Positions 1 to 7,159 of a DNA stretch of 17,020 bases are shown here, in pieces; position 1 is the first letter of the stretch; each line of letters starts with the position of its first letter. The notes below the pieces were generated by a model. It ran no database searches. It was not told where the DNA came from and saw nothing but the letters and a program-made list of their open reading frames with translations. The stretch is from JANMDU01 sp031388245 (GTDB lineage Bacteria > Pseudomonadota > Gammaproteobacteria > Burkholderiales > Burkholderiaceae_C): positions 1 to 17,020 of the forward strand of contig JANNED010000308.1 of assembly GCA_031388245.1 (NCBI GenBank), in the 5' to 3' direction. The translations under genes and the position numbers were made by a program.

Positions 1-94
1 CACCGAGACCAGTCATTTTGCGTCGACCGCCTGCAAAGCGCTCTACAAATGCCTTGATTGCTTAGAACCGTTTGATTATTTCAAACCTTACTGA
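1..94 (+). CDS. paaD: Phenylacetyl-CoA epoxidase subunit PaaD, C-terminal end (partial)
   Basis: Only the last 30 codons are inside the window, in the frame starting at base 2 and ending with TGA at 92-94. The peptide contains ACKALYKCLDCLEPFDYFK, which I recognise as the cysteine-bearing C-terminal tail of PaaD, with Cys-X5-Cys-X2-Cys spacing. PaaD belongs to the DUF59/MIP18-like group and is thought to help mature or insert the metal centre of the PaaABCE monooxygenase that converts phenylacetyl-CoA to its 1,2-epoxide in aerobic phenylacetate degradation. It ends 9 bp before paaE, as expected in a paaABCDE operon. The fragment is short, but tail motif and neighbour agree; the rest of the gene and operon lies to the left. 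Confidence 0.85.
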   Translation, partial: TETSHFASTACKALYKCLDCLEPFDYFKPY

Positions 95-103
95 ACCCCC
101 CGC

Positions 104-1219
104 ATGTCCACGCCCCGCTTTCATGGCCTGTTTGTCAAACGGATCGACGCACTCACCGCCGATTCTGCACAAATCGCCTTCGCGATCCCGCCTGATTTGC
201 GCGACGCTTTCGCGTTCAAAAGCGGCCAATTCCTCACGCTGCGCGCAAACATCCATGGCGAATCCGTGCGCCGCAGCTATTCAATTTGCTCCACGCCTGC
301 GCTACTCGATCACGCTCAGGAAATTTGTGTGGGCATCAAACGCGTCGAAGGCGGCGTGTTCAGCACGTGGGCCACGCAGCAATTGCAAGCCGGCGAGAGA
401 ATAGATGTGATGCCGCCTGATGGTCGCTTCACCATCAAGAAGCCTGACGCGAAGATGCGGCTAGGGATCGCAGCAGGCAGCGGCATCACGCCCATTCTCT
501 CCATCGCCTCGCATGCGCTCGCCACCGAACCCAGCAGCCGCTTCACCTTGATTTATGGCAATCAGCGCACGAACAGCATCATGTTTAGCGAAGCCCTACA
601 AGACTTGAAAGATCGCTATCCCAGCCGCTTTCAAATGATCCATATCCTCTCGCGCCAAGCCACAGAATTGCCGCTCAGTCATGGCCGCATTGATGCTGCA
701 AAAATCGCTGAGCTGATGGGCACTCGCGCAGGCAGCTTGATTGATCCGAGCGTGATTGACGAAGTATTCATCTGTGGCCCCGAGGCAATGATCGAGGTTG
801 CCGAGACTGCTTTACAAAAAGCAGGCATCGCCAAAGACCGCGTCCACAGCGAACGCTTCGCCTCCACAAACACTATCAATTCAATAGCGCCGCGCGCAGT
901 CAATACGCCGGCCAATGACGCAAAAGGCATCAAAGACCATCCATACAAGCTAGAAATCATCCTCGACGGCAAAACGAATGCTTTTGGCATGGGCGATGAA
1001 GACAACGTACTCGATGTCGCGTTAAACCACGGCCTTGATTTGCCCTACGCCTGCAAAGGCGGCGTCTGCTGCACCTGCCGCGCGAAAGTGATGGAAGGCA
1101 AAGTGAGCATGGACAAGAACTACACCTTAGAACAATGGGAAATCGACAAAGGATTCGTCCTCACTTGCCAAGCCCGCTGCCAAACCCAGCGCGTGGTGGT
1201 GAGTTTTGATGAGCGCTGA
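104..1219 (+). CDS. paaE: 1,2-phenylacetyl-CoA epoxidase, reductase subunit PaaE
   Basis: This 371-residue cytosolic flavo-iron-sulfur reductase passes electrons from NAD(P)H to the PaaAC oxygenase in phenylacetate degradation. An N-terminal ferredoxin-reductase domain has the FAD motif RRSYSIC (residues 56-62), the nucleotide-binding GSGITP (125-130) and CGPEAM (224-229). A C-terminal plant-type ferredoxin domain has YACKGGVCCTC, giving 2Fe-2S ligands Cys317, Cys322, Cys325 and distal Cys355. Domain order and length match PaaE, and the paaD tail directly upstream supports the assignment over other reductases of this fold. The ATG at 104 lies 9 bp after paaD; no clear Shine-Dalgarno site is visible, so translational coupling is likely. 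The linker between the two domains (about residues 256-278) is encoded by one copy of the interspersed 66-bp repeat, which is unusual. Confidence 0.93.
   Translation: MSTPRFHGLFVKRIDALTADSAQIAFAIPPDLRDAFAFKSGQFLTLRANIHGESVRRSYSICSTPALLDHAQEICVGIKRVEGGVFSTWATQQLQAGERIDVMPPDGRFTIKKPDAKMRLGIAAGSGITPILSIASHALATEPSSRFTLIYGNQRTNSIMFSEALQDLKDRYPSRFQMIHILSRQATELPLSHGRIDAAKIAELMGTRAGSLIDPSVIDEVFICGPEAMIEVAETALQKAGIAKDRVHSERFASTNTINSIAPRAVNTPANDAKGIKDHPYKLEIILDGKTNAFGMGDEDNVLDVALNHGLDLPYACKGGVCCTCRAKVMEGKVSMDKNYTLEQWEIDKGFVLTCQARCQTQRVVVSFDER
871..936 (+). repeat. 66-bp interspersed repeat, copy A (inside paaE linker)
   Basis: This stretch matches the copy at 3749-3814 without gaps: 31 of 38 bases agree between 878-915 and 3756-3793, counted by hand. 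Shared blocks are CTATCA at the left, ATAGC, GCGCAG and AATACGCCGG, with a tail near GGCATCAAA. The left end can fold (CTAT...ATAG). It is in frame within paaE and encodes the inter-domain linker, including the stretch NTINSIAPRAVNTPAND. Confidence 0.75.
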
Positions 1220-1271
1220 TCGGCGTATAGTCGCATCATCATGTCATGTGGTTCATCAGATCGGTTCGTTT

Positions 1272-1691
1272 ATGAAAATCCTCTTGCGCCTCATCACGCT
1301 TGTGGCCTTGAGCCTTGCCGCCTTGAGTGCGCAAGCTCAAGACAAAGTCGTCTATCACTTCGACAGCGGCATCGCACAAGCCACCAAAGGTCTGCGTAAT
1401 GTGCGTAACCATTTAGATGTTGATAGCAAAGCAAAGATCATTGTGGTCGCGCATGCTGAGGGGGTGGACTTTCTCATGGAAGGCGCGAAGACCGCGAACA
1501 ATCAAGATTTCGCTTCACTCGTGAGCGATTTGTCTGCGCGCGGCGTGGTATTTGAAATCTGCGAGATCACGCTGAAAAACCGCAACCTGAAAAAAGAGCA
1601 ATTTATCCTCGGCCCCAGCTACACGCCCTCTGGCGTGGTGCGCATTGCGAATTTGCAGACGCGAGAGCAGTTTGCATACATCAAGCCTTGA
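1272..1691 (+). CDS. Exported DsrE-family protein of unknown function
   Basis: The 139-residue product belongs to the DsrE/DsrF-like sulfur-relay fold family (COG1416 type). The first 22 residues form a Sec signal peptide (MKILLRLITL, then a hydrophobic run) with a likely cut after AQA, so the mature protein should be periplasmic. Family features visible are VVYHFDSG, RNVRNHLD, a single conserved-looking cysteine at residue 97 (FEICEITLKNR) and the end PSGVVRIANLQ. I chose ATG 1272 rather than ATG 1206 because only this start places the signal peptide at the N-terminus and avoids overlap with paaE. It follows paaE by 52 bp on the same strand, but nothing shows a role in phenylacetate metabolism. 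It faces the deaminase gene convergently, with 12 bp between stop codons and no obvious terminator. Specific function unknown. Confidence 0.82.
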   Translation: MKILLRLITLVALSLAALSAQAQDKVVYHFDSGIAQATKGLRNVRNHLDVDSKAKIIVVAHAEGVDFLMEGAKTANNQDFASLVSDLSARGVVFEICEITLKNRNLKKEQFILGPSYTPSGVVRIANLQTREQFAYIKP

Positions 1692-1703
1692 TACAGCACA
1701 CAC

Positions 1704-2744
1704 TCAAGCAAAGTCCGCAACGACTTGACTGACGCGATCCATGTATTTGCGCTTCACCGCAGCATCACAAAAGCTCGCCTCGAAACTGTTGTTGGCGAGT
1801 TGCACAGCATGCCCAGCATCTAAATTCAGTGCGGAGAAAGTCGCCAGCCAATTGCCCGTCATGTAGCCACCGAAGTAGGCCGGATCGTCGCTGTTGATCA
1901 TGGCGCACAGGCCTGCGTCGAGCAATTTGCGCAAACTGTGATCACGCAAATCGGGGAAGACTTTGAGCTTTTGATTGGACAGGGGGCATACGGTGAGCGC
2001 AATGCGATCTTTGGCCAAGCGCTGCATCAGCGCGGCATCGCGGGTGGATTGCACACCGTGGTCGATGCGCTCGACTTTGAGCACATCCAGTGCGCTCCAA
2101 ATGTATTCGGGCGGGCCTTCTTCACCCGCGTGAGCCACCAATCTGAAGCCTAGCTCTTTGCAACGCGCGAAGACCTTGGCGAATTTCTCGGGCGGGTGAC
2201 CGACTTCACTGCTGTCTAGGCCTACGCCGATGAAGTGATCGCGCCAGGGCAGTGCTTGCTCCAGCGTTTCAAACGCCTCTTCTTCGCTCAAATGACGTAA
2301 GAAGCACAAGATCAGCTCGGCATCCACACCCAAGCCCGCTTTGGCCTCTTTGCAGGCGCGAGACAAGCCTTTGATCACCATTTCCATGCGCACACCGCGC
2401 ATGGTGTGCGTTTGCGGATCGAAAAAGATTTCTGCACGGATCACGTTGTCTAAAGCGGCTTTTTCAAGGTAAGCCCACGCCATGTCGTAAAAGTCTTGTT
2501 CTTTGAGCAGCACCGAAGCACCCGCGTAGTAAATATCCAAGAAGCTTTGCAGATTGGTGAAGGCATAGGCTTCGCGCAACGCCTGCACACTCGCATAGGG
2601 CATGCCCACGCCGTTGCGCTGCGCAAGAGAGAAAATCATCTCAGGCTCTAGCGAGCCTTCAATGTGAATATGCAGCTCGGCTTTGGGAATACGGCGCAGC
2701 AGCTCGGGCATGCGTTCGGGGGGAATGGGTTTGACGAGGCTCAT
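1704..2744 (-). CDS. add: Adenine/adenosine deaminase (amidohydrolase superfamily)
   Basis: This 346-residue zinc hydrolase deaminates a 6-aminopurine. Zinc ligands are visible as His25 and His27 (ELHIHIEGSLEPE), His205 (VAHAGEEGPPEY) and Asp286 (INSDDPAYFGG); Glu208 and His229 (ERIDHG) are the expected catalytic residues. Stretches such as AYAFTNLQSFLDIYYAG, FLRHLSEEEAF and VGLDSSEVGHPPEKFA fit what I remember of the bacterial branch typified by Pseudomonas PA0148, which acts on adenine rather than adenosine. Databases usually label this branch adenosine deaminase, and the substrate cannot be settled from sequence alone. It starts 2 bp after the Rieske gene stops, so the two are almost certainly co-transcribed. 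Product hypoxanthine (or inosine) would feed XdhAB encoded in the same window. Confidence 0.9.
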   Translation of the reverse strand: MSLVKPIPPERMPELLRRIPKAELHIHIEGSLEPEMIFSLAQRNGVGMPYASVQALREAYAFTNLQSFLDIYYAGASVLLKEQDFYDMAWAYLEKAALDNVIRAEIFFDPQTHTMRGVRMEMVIKGLSRACKEAKAGLGVDAELILCFLRHLSEEEAFETLEQALPWRDHFIGVGLDSSEVGHPPEKFAKVFARCKELGFRLVAHAGEEGPPEYIWSALDVLKVERIDHGVQSTRDAALMQRLAKDRIALTVCPLSNQKLKVFPDLRDHSLRKLLDAGLCAMINSDDPAYFGGYMTGNWLATFSALNLDAGHAVQLANNSFEASFCDAAVKRKYMDRVSQVVADFA

Positions 2745-2746
2745 GC

Positions 2747-3742
2747 TTAGCAGACTCCGAAAGTAATGTTGCTCTCGCGCAAATAGCGACGATACGCACT
2801 GGATGCTTTATCAGCCAACGTGTGCAGCTCGGCGCGCAGATCCAACGGCAAGCATTTGGGCGATTGCGATTCAAGCACGGGCTGGTCTTGGCCGAAGATG
2901 GTGTTTTGGAAACTTTGCAAGGCGCTGTCGGGCGAATCAAAATCAGTCATCGCCATGCGAATCCACACACGGCTTGTCTCGGGCGTGATCGGGCAGACAA
3001 ACAGCGCAATCGACTCGCGAAAGTTGTCTTTGTCGGTGATGTGTGCGCCGAGCGTGGCAGGATCGGGCGCTTTGGTGAGGATGCAGGTATACGGCGCGTT
3101 CACTTCATAGGTGTAGCTCACCATTGAGCCAGTGGTCGAATGCAAATTGCTCTTGGGCTGCCAGGCTCGGCAGTTGGTGGCCAAGATACCCGTAGCAGTT
3201 TTTTGTACGTCGTAGTCGAGCATGGCGACATGCTCACGGTCGCCGAGCCAGCCTTCATGAACGAAGCCGAAATGGCTCATATCGAGAAAATTTTCTACCA
3301 AACGAGGCGCGGAGGTTTGCACCCAATACGGGCCGCAATTAACCTTGCGCAAACGCACATCGCTCTCAGCATCAAACGCAGGAATCACACTCTCGCTTTT
3401 TTCTAGCTGCACCCACAGCAAGCCATACGCCTCTTGCAATTTATACACCGTGGCGCAGTGACTTGGCGGTGGCGAGAAGCTAGGCAGCGCAGGCACGAGC
3501 TCGCATTGGCCGGAAGACGAAAACTGCCAGCCGTGATAGCCGCATTCCAAACGATCATTCACCACGCGACCCAGAGAAAACTTCGCGCCACGGTGCGGGC
3601 AACGATCTGCCCAAGCATGCGCTGTGCCGCCCGCATCCCTCCAAAGCACCAGATCGGTGCCGAGCAAACTCACCGCTTCTGGCGCGTTAGCCAGATCGTT
3701 GCTCGCCAACACGGGATGCCACAACGCATTTTCAATCATCAT
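2747..3742 (-). CDS. Rieske non-haem iron oxygenase, alpha-subunit type; possible purine hydroxylase or demethylase
   Basis: The protein (331 residues from ATG 3742) has an N-terminal Rieske domain, CPHRG followed by CGYHGW, giving C-X-H-X16-C-X2-H for the 2Fe-2S cluster. The catalytic domain carries the mononuclear-iron motif E-X3-D-X2-H-X4-H in ENFLDMSHFGFVH. Late motifs FGQDQPVLESQ and ADKASSAYRRYLRE resemble what I recall of NdmA-type caffeine demethylases and HpxD-type hypoxanthine oxygenases; vanillate O-demethylase-type enzymes are the alternative. No dedicated reductase gene is adjacent. The gene lies 2 bp upstream of the purine deaminase, which favours a purine substrate, but that is inference. 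An earlier in-frame ATG at 3751 overlaps the repeat copy, so I prefer 3742 (or 3739); no strong ribosome site decides. Confidence 0.8.
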   Translation of the reverse strand: MMIENALWHPVLASNDLANAPEAVSLLGTDLVLWRDAGGTAHAWADRCPHRGAKFSLGRVVNDRLECGYHGWQFSSSGQCELVPALPSFSPPPSHCATVYKLQEAYGLLWVQLEKSESVIPAFDAESDVRLRKVNCGPYWVQTSAPRLVENFLDMSHFGFVHEGWLGDREHVAMLDYDVQKTATGILATNCRAWQPKSNLHSTTGSMVSYTYEVNAPYTCILTKAPDPATLGAHITDKDNFRESIALFVCPITPETSRVWIRMAMTDFDSPDSALQSFQNTIFGQDQPVLESQSPKCLPLDLRAELHTLADKASSAYRRYLRESNITFGVC

Positions 3743-3748
3743 GCTCAA

Positions 3749-3814
3749 CATTACTAATTCGATAGCGCTTCACGCAGCAAATACGCCGGTCAAGCGATGT
3801 TATCGCTATAAATT
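3749..3814 (+). repeat. 66-bp interspersed repeat, copy B (upstream of the Rieske gene)
   Basis: This copy matches copy A ungapped (31 of 38 bases in the core) and shares the tail ATAAATT with copy G in the same register. It fills nearly all the space between the Rieske start codon and the terminator at 3823-3849, so any promoter for the Rieske-deaminase unit must lie inside or beside it. On the minus strand it contains TTGACC, like a -35 box, but I see no well-placed -10 box. Confidence 0.75.
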
Positions 3815-3822
3815 CAGAATGA

Positions 3823-3849
3823 AAAAGAGCCGCACGAGGCGGCTCTTTT
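3823..3849 (-). terminator. Rho-independent terminator after the BMP lipoprotein gene
   Basis: A perfect 11-bp stem (AAAAGAGCCGC with GCGGCTCTTTT) closes a 5-nt loop and is followed on the minus strand by a run of T. It starts 13 bp past the stop codon at 3863, so it should end the BMP transcript and separate it from the Rieske-deaminase unit. The stem is flanked by A/T runs on both sides and could also work in the other direction. Confidence 0.9.
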
Positions 3850-3862
3850 GATGTGAGACCAA

Positions 3863-5017
3863 TCACTTACCAGAAGGAATCTTGCCTTCCACGCCTTTGA
3901 CGTAGAAATCAATCTTGCCTTTGAAGTCGTCGTCTGGCTTGCCGTCTTTGGCCAAGCGCTCTTTGCCGGTGTTGTCCACAATTGGGCCGGTGAATGGGTC
4001 GAATGTGCCAGCTTTCATTTTGGCTTTCACGTCGTTCACGGCAGCCTTGACTTCTGCGGGCACGAAATCAGCCATTTTGACCAGATCATTTTGGCCTTCG
4101 ACCACGCCCCAGCGCGTGACGATGCCGCCTTTCCAGGTTTTGCCCATCACTTCATCAATGGATTTGACGTAGTAGTTGCTCCAATCGACAATGGCCGAGG
4201 CCAAGTGGGCTTTGGGCGCAAAGCTGCTCATGTCTGAATCCCAGCCGAAAGCATACTTGCCGGCTTTCTCTGCGGTTTGCAGCACAGCGGTGGAATCGGT
4301 GTTTTGCAAGAGCACATCAGCGCCGCCATTGATCAGCGACTGAGCGGCCTCGGATTCTTTTGGGGGATCAAACCACGTGTTCACCCACACGACTTTGGTT
4401 TTGACTTTCGGGTTCACGCTTTGTGCGCCCAAGGTGTAGGCATTGATGTTGCGCAGCACTTCAGGGATGGGAAACGACCCGACGAAGCCAAGCGTGTTGC
4501 TCTTGGTCATCTTGCCAGCAATCATGCCAGCCAGATATGAATCTTGGTAGAAGCGAGCGTCATAGACGCGCATGTTGTCGGCGGTTTTGTAGCCGGTGGC
4601 GTGCTCGAATTTCACATCGGGGAAATCTTTGGCTACTTTGAGCATGGGCTCCATGTAGCCGAAGCTGGTGGCAAAAATGATTTTGTTGCCCTGCTGTGCC
4701 AAATCACGAATCACGCGCTCCGCATCTGGGCCTTCGGGCACTTTTTCGACGAAGGTGGTCTTGACTTTGTCACCAAATTTGGCCTCAACCGCTTTGCGAC
4801 CGAGATCGTGCGCAAATGTCCAGCCGGCATCGCCAACAGGACCGACATACACCCAAGCAGCCTTCAAAGGCTCGGCTTTGGGTGCTGGTGCAGCAGCGGC
4901 GGGCGCAGCTGCCGGGGGTGGGGTTTCTTTTTTGCCACAGCCCACCAGAGCCGCAGTGGCTACTGCGACGCTGATCGCGGCAAATTGAAGCGCAGCGCGC
5001 TTGGAGGAGTCAGTCAT
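3863..5017 (-). CDS. BMP-family ABC transporter substrate-binding lipoprotein
   Basis: This 384-residue protein belongs to the BMP/PnrA/Med family of periplasmic binding proteins, several characterised members of which bind purine nucleosides. It begins with a lipoprotein signal peptide whose lipobox LVGC puts the lipidated cysteine at residue 27, followed by a proline/alanine-rich tether to about residue 50. The mature domain starts AAWVYVGPVGDAGWTFAHD and contains DVLLQNTDSTAVLQTAEKAG and AFGWDSDM, which fit the fold. A ribosome site AAGGA lies 7 bases before ATG 5017. It is the last gene of the ABC cluster but has its own promoter and terminator, as suits a component needed in excess. Ligand unknown; the neighbouring purine enzymes suggest a nucleobase or nucleoside. 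Confidence 0.9.
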   Translation of the reverse strand: MTDSSKRAALQFAAISVAVATAALVGCGKKETPPPAAAPAAAAPAPKAEPLKAAWVYVGPVGDAGWTFAHDLGRKAVEAKFGDKVKTTFVEKVPEGPDAERVIRDLAQQGNKIIFATSFGYMEPMLKVAKDFPDVKFEHATGYKTADNMRVYDARFYQDSYLAGMIAGKMTKSNTLGFVGSFPIPEVLRNINAYTLGAQSVNPKVKTKVVWVNTWFDPPKESEAAQSLINGGADVLLQNTDSTAVLQTAEKAGKYAFGWDSDMSSFAPKAHLASAIVDWSNYYVKSIDEVMGKTWKGGIVTRWGVVEGQNDLVKMADFVPAEVKAAVNDVKAKMKAGTFDPFTGPIVDNTGKERLAKDGKPDDDFKGKIDFYVKGVEGKIPSGK

Positions 5018-5076
5018 CTCGATTTCCTTCTTTAAAAATAATAAGACGCAAACAAATAAGCAAAAATCAAACCAAC

Positions 5077-5104
5077 ATTATGTGAGAAATCTCACCATTC
5101 TCAA
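5077..5104 (-). promoter_or_regulatory. Sigma70-like promoter for the BMP lipoprotein gene
   Basis: On the minus strand TTGAGA (5104-5099) is separated by 16 bases from CATAAT (5082-5077); each box differs from consensus by one base. Transcription would start near 5070, giving a T-rich leader of about 50 bases before ATG 5017. The site lies just past the permease stop at 5123, in a 105-bp AT-rich gap unlike the rest of the cluster. Confidence 0.65.
5082..5095. promoter_or_regulatory. Inverted repeat in the promoter spacer, possible operator
   Basis: GTGAG-AAAT-CTCAC is a perfect 5-bp inverted repeat placed between the proposed -35 and -10 boxes of the BMP promoter. Such a position suits a repressor site. 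No T run follows, so it is not a terminator. The arms are short and no second copy was found, so the role is uncertain. Confidence 0.35.
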
Positions 5105-5122
5105 AATGATTCCGTTCCTGGA

Positions 5123-6043
5123 TCAGCCGTTTGGATGGAATGGCTTGCCCAGCGATGCCGGCATATTCATGCGAATCCACACCGGATTGCGCGACATGAT
5201 CACCAGCACCACGATGGTGGCAAGATAGGGCAGCATACTCATGAACTGCGCAGGAATATCCACGCCTTGTCCTTGCAAATGCAGCTGCAGCATCGTCACA
5301 CCGCCAAAAAGATAGGCGCCCAAGAGCACCCGAGTTGGCCGCCAAGTGGCAAATACCGTGAGCGCCAGTGCAATCCAGCCGCGCCCAGCCACCATGCCCT
5401 CCACCCAGAGCGGCGCATACACCACAGACAAGTAAGCACCCGCTACGCCACACAATGCCCCGCCCGCCATCACGCCGCCTAGCCGCACCCAGCGCACGCG
5501 GTAGCCCAGTGCATGCGCCGATTCTGGCGATTCGCCGATGCTGCGCAGCACGAGGCCAGCGCGCGTGCGGAAAAGCCACCAAGCCAGCAGCGCTGTGAGC
5601 GCAATCGTGAGATACACCAGCGCATGCTGACGAAACAATGCCGTGCCGATAAAAGGCAAATCAGCGAGATACGGAATCGGGTGCTCCATGCGGTTTTCTA
5701 GCTTCTTGCCCACATAAGCCGCGCCCACAAAAGCTGAGAATCCCGCGCCAAACAGGCTCATCGCCAGCCCGGTCGCGTATTGGTTCGTGCCCAACCAAAT
5801 CACGAGCCCACCGAAGATCGCGGCAGCGCCGGCGCCGGCCAACGCGCCGGCCACGAAGGCCAGCGTGTCGCTGCCGGTATGAAAGGCCACGGCAAAGCCA
5901 GCCACGGCAGCGATCAGCATCAGCCCTTCTGCGCCAAGATTGAGCACGCCCACGCGCTCATTGATCAACAGCCCGAGCGCAGCCAGCGCCAGCGGCGTGC
6001 CTGCGTTGAGCGTGGCGGCAAGGAGGAGGGCTGTTTCGTTCAT
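5123..6043 (-). CDS. ABC transporter permease, BMP/nucleoside type (second permease)
   Basis: The 306-residue integral membrane protein starts MNETALLLAATLNAGTPLAL and contains NERVGVLNLGAEGLMLI, a hallmark of the second (NupC/YufQ-like) permease of BMP-type importers. Several hydrophobic stretches of transmembrane length run to near the C-terminus. It would pair with the permease encoded just upstream to form the channel of an inner-membrane purine or nucleoside importer. The start at 6043 lies 21 bp after the stop of the first permease, a spacer almost wholly derived from repeat copy G; no clear Shine-Dalgarno sequence is seen. Length and motifs are normal. The ligand is not known. Confidence 0.9.
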   Translation of the reverse strand: MNETALLLAATLNAGTPLALAALGLLINERVGVLNLGAEGLMLIAAVAGFAVAFHTGSDTLAFVAGALAGAGAAAIFGGLVIWLGTNQYATGLAMSLFGAGFSAFVGAAYVGKKLENRMEHPIPYLADLPFIGTALFRQHALVYLTIALTALLAWWLFRTRAGLVLRSIGESPESAHALGYRVRWVRLGGVMAGGALCGVAGAYLSVVYAPLWVEGMVAGRGWIALALTVFATWRPTRVLLGAYLFGGVTMLQLHLQGQGVDIPAQFMSMLPYLATIVVLVIMSRNPVWIRMNMPASLGKPFHPNG

Positions 6044-6052
6044 TGCGATAAG

Positions 6053-6118
6053 AATTTATGCCATTTAGGGCGTTTCCCCGGCGTGTTTATTGCGCACAGT
6101 GCTACGAATTCGATAGTG
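6053..6118 (-). repeat. 66-bp interspersed repeat, copy G (across the permease stop codon)
   Basis: Read on the minus strand, CTATCGAATTCGTAGC, then TGCGCA, ACGCCGG and GGCATAAATT fall in the same fixed register as the other copies. The copy encodes the last ~17 residues of the first permease, supplies its TAA stop at 6065-6067, and runs into the spacer before the second permease. It is oriented like the genes it joins. Confidence 0.68.
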
Positions 6119-7159
6119 AATCAAGGTATCGCAGGCGAGCAGTGCGACGAGCAAGACACCTTGGAAGACGTTGGATAAGGCCGATGGCAGGCCGATGCGA
6201 GATTGCGCCAGCTCGCCGCCGATCAAAAACATACTCAGAAGCGCAGCGCCCAAAATGCAGCCGACCGGATGCAGCCGCCCGATGAAGGCGACGATGATCG
6301 CCGTAAAACCGTAGCCCACCGAGACATGCGGCGTGAGCTGCGCCAGCGGGCCCAAGGCCTCCATGCTGCCTGCGATGCCAGCAAGCGCACCAGAGGTAAG
6401 CAACACCGTCCACAGCGCATTGCGGCTAGAAAAGCCGGCATAGCGCGCCGCCGCCGGCGCAAGCCCGCCGACTTGCAACTTGTAACCTTTGAAGGTGCGG
6501 AACAAAAACACCGTCATCACCACCGCAGCGAGCAGCGCGATCACAAATCCCCAATGCAGCCGCAGGCCTTTGAACATACGTGGCAGCAACGTGCCGTCGT
6601 CAAATGTGACCGTCTGTGGAAAATTAAATCCTTGCGGATCTTTCCATGGGCCGAAGACGAGGTAACTTAGCAAGAGATTCGCCACATAAACCAGCATCAA
6701 GCTCACGAGGATTTCATTCGCGTTGAATTTGTCTCGCAGCAGCGCCACAATGCCTGCCCACATCGCACCACCAAACGCCCCCGCAGCGAAGCCGAGCCAC
6801 ATGAACACCCAAGGCGAGAAAGTTTGCTTGGCCTCGGTTGCCCACATCGCCAGCCCGCCGGCGAAGATCGCACCCATCAAGAGCTGGCCTTCTGCGCCAA
6901 TGTTCCACACATTGCTGCGGTAGCACAGCGCGAGGCCTAAAGCGCAGAGGATCAGAGGAATGGATTTGAGCGCAATCTCCGAGGCACCGCGCCAGTTGGC
7001 CCACGGCTCGATCAAAAAGATCGACAGGCCGCGCACGGGATCTTTACCAAGAGCGACGAACAACGCACCCGCCACGACAATCGTGATGAGCAGCGCCAAC
7101 ACTGGCGAGGCGTAAGTCCAAGCCTTCGAGGGCTCTGCGCGAGGTTCAAGCCGTAGCAT
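6065..7159 (-). CDS. ABC transporter permease, BMP/nucleoside type (first permease)
   Basis: This permease (364 residues from ATG 7159) belongs to the NupB/YufP-like half of BMP-type importers. Typical stretches are LGKDPVRGLSIF, LALCYRSNVWNIGAEGQLLMGAI and LLRDKFNANEILVSLML, with several hydrophobic segments. A longer reading begins at GTG 7171. I prefer ATG 7159 because family members I recall start near MLRLEPR, and an AGGG lies about 11 bases upstream of it. Either way the start is inside the end of the ATPase gene, so translation is probably coupled. The last residues (about 352-368 of the GTG form, ending TVRNKHAGETP) are encoded by repeat copy G and probably differ from homologues. Confidence 0.9.
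   Translation of the reverse strand: MLRLEPRAEPSKAWTYASPVLALLITIVVAGALFVALGKDPVRGLSIFLIEPWANWRGASEIALKSIPLILCALGLALCYRSNVWNIGAEGQLLMGAIFAGGLAMWATEAKQTFSPWVFMWLGFAAGAFGGAMWAGIVALLRDKFNANEILVSLMLVYVANLLLSYLVFGPWKDPQGFNFPQTVTFDDGTLLPRMFKGLRLHWGFVIALLAAVVMTVFLFRTFKGYKLQVGGLAPAAARYAGFSSRNALWTVLLTSGALAGIAGSMEALGPLAQLTPHVSVGYGFTAIIVAFIGRLHPVGCILGAALLSMFLIGGELAQSRIGLPSALSNVFQGVLLVALLACDTLIHYRIRSTVRNKHAGETP

Noticed and set aside
104..1219. PaaE as the electron donor of the nearby Rieske oxygenase
   Set aside because: The domain order could allow it, but the paaD tail next to it assigns it to the phenylacetyl-CoA epoxidase, and it is in a separate, oppositely oriented unit.
1206..1271. Upstream extension of the DsrE-like gene to ATG 1206
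   Set aside because: It would put 22 non-hydrophobic residues before a clear signal peptide and overlap the end of paaE.
2389..2410. Perfect 8-bp inverted repeat CGCACACC...GGTGTGCG
   Set aside because: It lies inside the deaminase coding sequence, codes for normal family residues and has no T run or regulatory context.
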